From Treponema denticola (GTDB lineage Bacteria; Spirochaetota; Spirochaetia; Treponematales; Treponemataceae), in the NCBI RefSeq assembly GCF_024400535.1, contig NZ_CP038800.1, positions 2,604,001-2,668,000 of the forward strand: a stretch of 64,000 bases of DNA. Direction: 5' to 3'. The stretch's first letter is position 1. The number at the start of each line of letters is the position of its first letter. The notes beneath the pieces are model-generated. The model had not been told where the DNA came from. It saw only the letters and a program-made list of their open reading frames with translations, and did no database searches. Shown here one piece after another: positions 62,542 through 64,000 of the stretch. A program made the position numbers and the translations under genes.

Positions 62542-63991
62542 TTTGTTCCTCCCAAGTCTTTGCAAGTTTTAAAATACGCTCTTCCGAAAATCTTTTACCG
62601 CAAAACTGAATTCCAACCGGAAGTCCGTCCTTGGTCTTTCCTGCCGGTACTGAAAGGGAGGCAACTCGAGCAAGATTTACAAATGTTGTAAAAAGGTCGG
62701 AAAGGTACATGGCTATGGGGTCATCAATTTTTTCGTTAAGTTTAAAAGCCGGAGCCGGAGCTGTCGGACAAATGATAAAATCATATTTTTCCAAAACTTC
62801 ATTTACTCCTTGTTCTATCTTAGAACGGACATTTAAACTTTTTTCATAACAATCACCTGAAAATTCCTTTGAAAGTACATAATTACCTGTTATGATTCGC
62901 CTTTTAACCTCAGGCCCGAAGCCCTCACTTCTAGTCTGAATATAGAGCTCATCATTTCCTTTTCCTACATCCTTTCTAAGCCCGAATCTTATACCGTCTA
63001 TACGGGAAAGATTACTTGCACCTTCAGAAAGAGCAAGAGTATAATAGGTAGGAATTGAAGCTTCCAAAACAGGAATTGAAACCTCTTCAAGCTTTGCACC
63101 ATTTTTCTCAATCCAAAGACAAATATCATCAAAAACCTTTTTTACATCCGCATCAAGGCCTTTAGTATTTAAAAATTCTTTCGGTATTGCAAACCTTAAC
63201 GAGGCAAATTCTTCTTTTGAGTAAGACGATAGTTTTAGCAATGACGATAAGTCTGCATCTTCAGAGGTTTCGTCTTTTTTATCTTTTCCTGCCATTACAG
63301 CAAGACCTAGGGCTATATCATTTATTTCTTTTCCAAAAAGACCTACTTGATCTAAAGATGAACTAAAAGCTGCAACGCCGTACCGGCTTAAAAGGCCGTA
63401 TGTAGGTTTAAGTCCGTAAATACCGCAATAGGAAGCAGGAAGGCGTACAGAGCCCCCTGTTTCAGTGCCCAAAGAAAAAGGAGCTTGATTTCCGGCAACA
63501 ACAGCGGCTGAACCGCCCGAGCTCCCTCCGGGAGTCCTTGCCCGATCTACAGGATTACGCGAAGGCCCATAACATGAAAATTCCGTTGAAGATCCCATAG
63601 CCAGCTCATCCATATTTATTCTACCCATTAAAACAGCACCGGCAGCTAAAAGGCGCTCAATAACTGTTGCATTATAAGGAGCATAATAACCCTGCAATGA
63701 GCGGCTGCAGCATGTACATAATTTGCCTATCATAGAAATATTGTCTTTTACTGCAATCGGCAAACCTAAAAGAGGTTTATCATCAAAAGAGCAGCCTTGA
63801 GCAATGAGTTCATCGGCTTTTTTAGCATTTTCCTCAGCATCTTCAAAAAATTCGATAAATCCGTTTAAGGGAAGAGGATGTTTTAGATCTTTTTCATACT
63901 CAGCCTTAAAAGCCCTCATAATTTCGAGAGAAGAAAGCTCCTTATTCTTTAATTTTTCACGTAATTGTGTAAATGTTAAGTCGGTTATCAT
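62534..63991 (-). CDS. gatA: Asp-tRNA(Asn)/Glu-tRNA(Gln) amidotransferase subunit A
   Basis: This is a 485-residue amidase. The catalytic Lys is in [11 protein letters not shown], and the Ser-cisSer pair with the nucleophile lies in [16 protein letters not shown] and [17 protein letters not shown]. It releases ammonia from glutamine for GatB. The ATG lies 9 nt from the window edge. The upstream region and any gatC are outside the window. Confidence 0.96.
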   Translation of the reverse strand: MITDLTFTQLREKLKNKELSSLEIMRAFKAEYEKDLKHPLPLNGFIEFFEDAEENAKKADELIAQGCSFDDKPLLGLPIAVKDNISMIGKLCTCCSRSLQGYYAPYNATVIERLLAAGAVLMGRINMDELAMGSSTEFSCYGPSRNPVDRARTPGGSSGGSAAVVAGNQAPFSLGTETGGSVRLPASYCGIYGLKPTYGLLSRYGVAAFSSSLDQVGLFGKEINDIALGLAVMAGKDKKDETSEDADLSSLLKLSSYSKEEFASLRFAIPKEFLNTKGLDADVKKVFDDICLWIEKNGAKLEEVSIPVLEASIPTYYTLALSEGASNLSRIDGIRFGLRKDVGKGNDELYIQTRSEGFGPEVKRRIITGNYVLSKEFSGDCYEKSLNVRSKIEQGVNEVLEKYDFIICPTAPAPAFKLNEKIDDPIAMYLSDLFTTFVNLARVASLSVPAGKTKDGLPVGIQFCGKRFSEERILKLAKTWEEQNA

Positions 63992-64000
63992 AAAATAAGC

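Overview
The window comes from an AT-rich, low-GC anaerobic spirochaete and is almost certainly Treponema denticola or a very close relative. The strongest evidence is the dentilisin locus prcB-prcA-prtP (31285-37277). Other genes fit an amino-acid-fermenting, selenium-using oral treponeme: pyruvate:ferredoxin oxidoreductase, class II PurE, hybrid cluster protein, YedF with its partners, and many lipoproteins with spirochaetal lipoboxes. All gene names rest on reading motifs by eye; no search was run.

Layout. 1-3.1 kb: tail of a chemotaxis receptor, then a three-gene heavy-metal set (DUF6110-like protein, P1B-type ATPase, HMA2-like protein) behind a hairpin-rich repeat leader. 3.1-8.7 kb: a redox/nitrosative-stress island with an orphan ABC ATPase, a HypB/CobW-type GTPase, a cytoplasmic DUF1858/solute-binding fusion, a Crp/Fnr regulator and Hcp. 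Two copies of one 14-bp palindrome lie at the same distance from the -10 boxes of the GTPase and hcp promoters. 8.7-13.7 kb: an alpha-L-fucosidase gene broken by a stop codon, a CmpB-type membrane protein, and a DUF5058-like membrane pair with an M20 amidohydrolase. 13.8-18.6 kb: a complete Bce-type peptide-sensing and resistance module (regulator, kinase, ABC ATPase, permease). 18.6-23.8 kb: radical SAM protein, ClbS/DfsB-like protein, small hypothetical protein, four-repeat lipoprotein, OmpA-like protein. 23.9-31.2 kb: PFOR, LysM/M23 protein, glutaredoxin-like protein, a large unknown protein, tRNA-Ala(GGC).

31.2-39.5 kb: dentilisin operon with a strong terminator, then a decay zone. It holds an HflX gene lacking its P-loop region, a GNAT protein, and a second partial prcB copy with its own promoter. 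That copy is fused to a DUF2281-like antitoxin tail and followed by an internally deleted PIN toxin. 39.5-42.9 kb: DMT permease with a histidine-rich tail, then yedF / DUF3343 / cysteine desulfurase-like genes (selenium or sulfur handling). 42.9-47.9 kb: yajC-secD-secF, ssb, an SDR enzyme. 48.0-49.2 kb: a decayed ISAs1-type transposase. 49.3-57.3 kb: purC-purE, an Omp85-like protein, mtnK, mnmA, an ABC exporter-like half transporter, and a PdxK/ThiD kinase behind a second long hairpin leader. 57.3-64 kb: nrdB, nagB with an AI-2E-family permease, a small exported protein, gatA-gatB.

Three themes stand out. First, the 3-9 kb redox island looks like a coherent and possibly undescribed metallocentre or small-molecule system under a Crp/Fnr regulator. 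Second, a dispersed palindromic element sits between a Shine-Dalgarno sequence and the start codon in three places. Third, several promoters place the -10 box 4-7 nt before the ATG, which suggests leaderless mRNAs, including that of the dentilisin operon.
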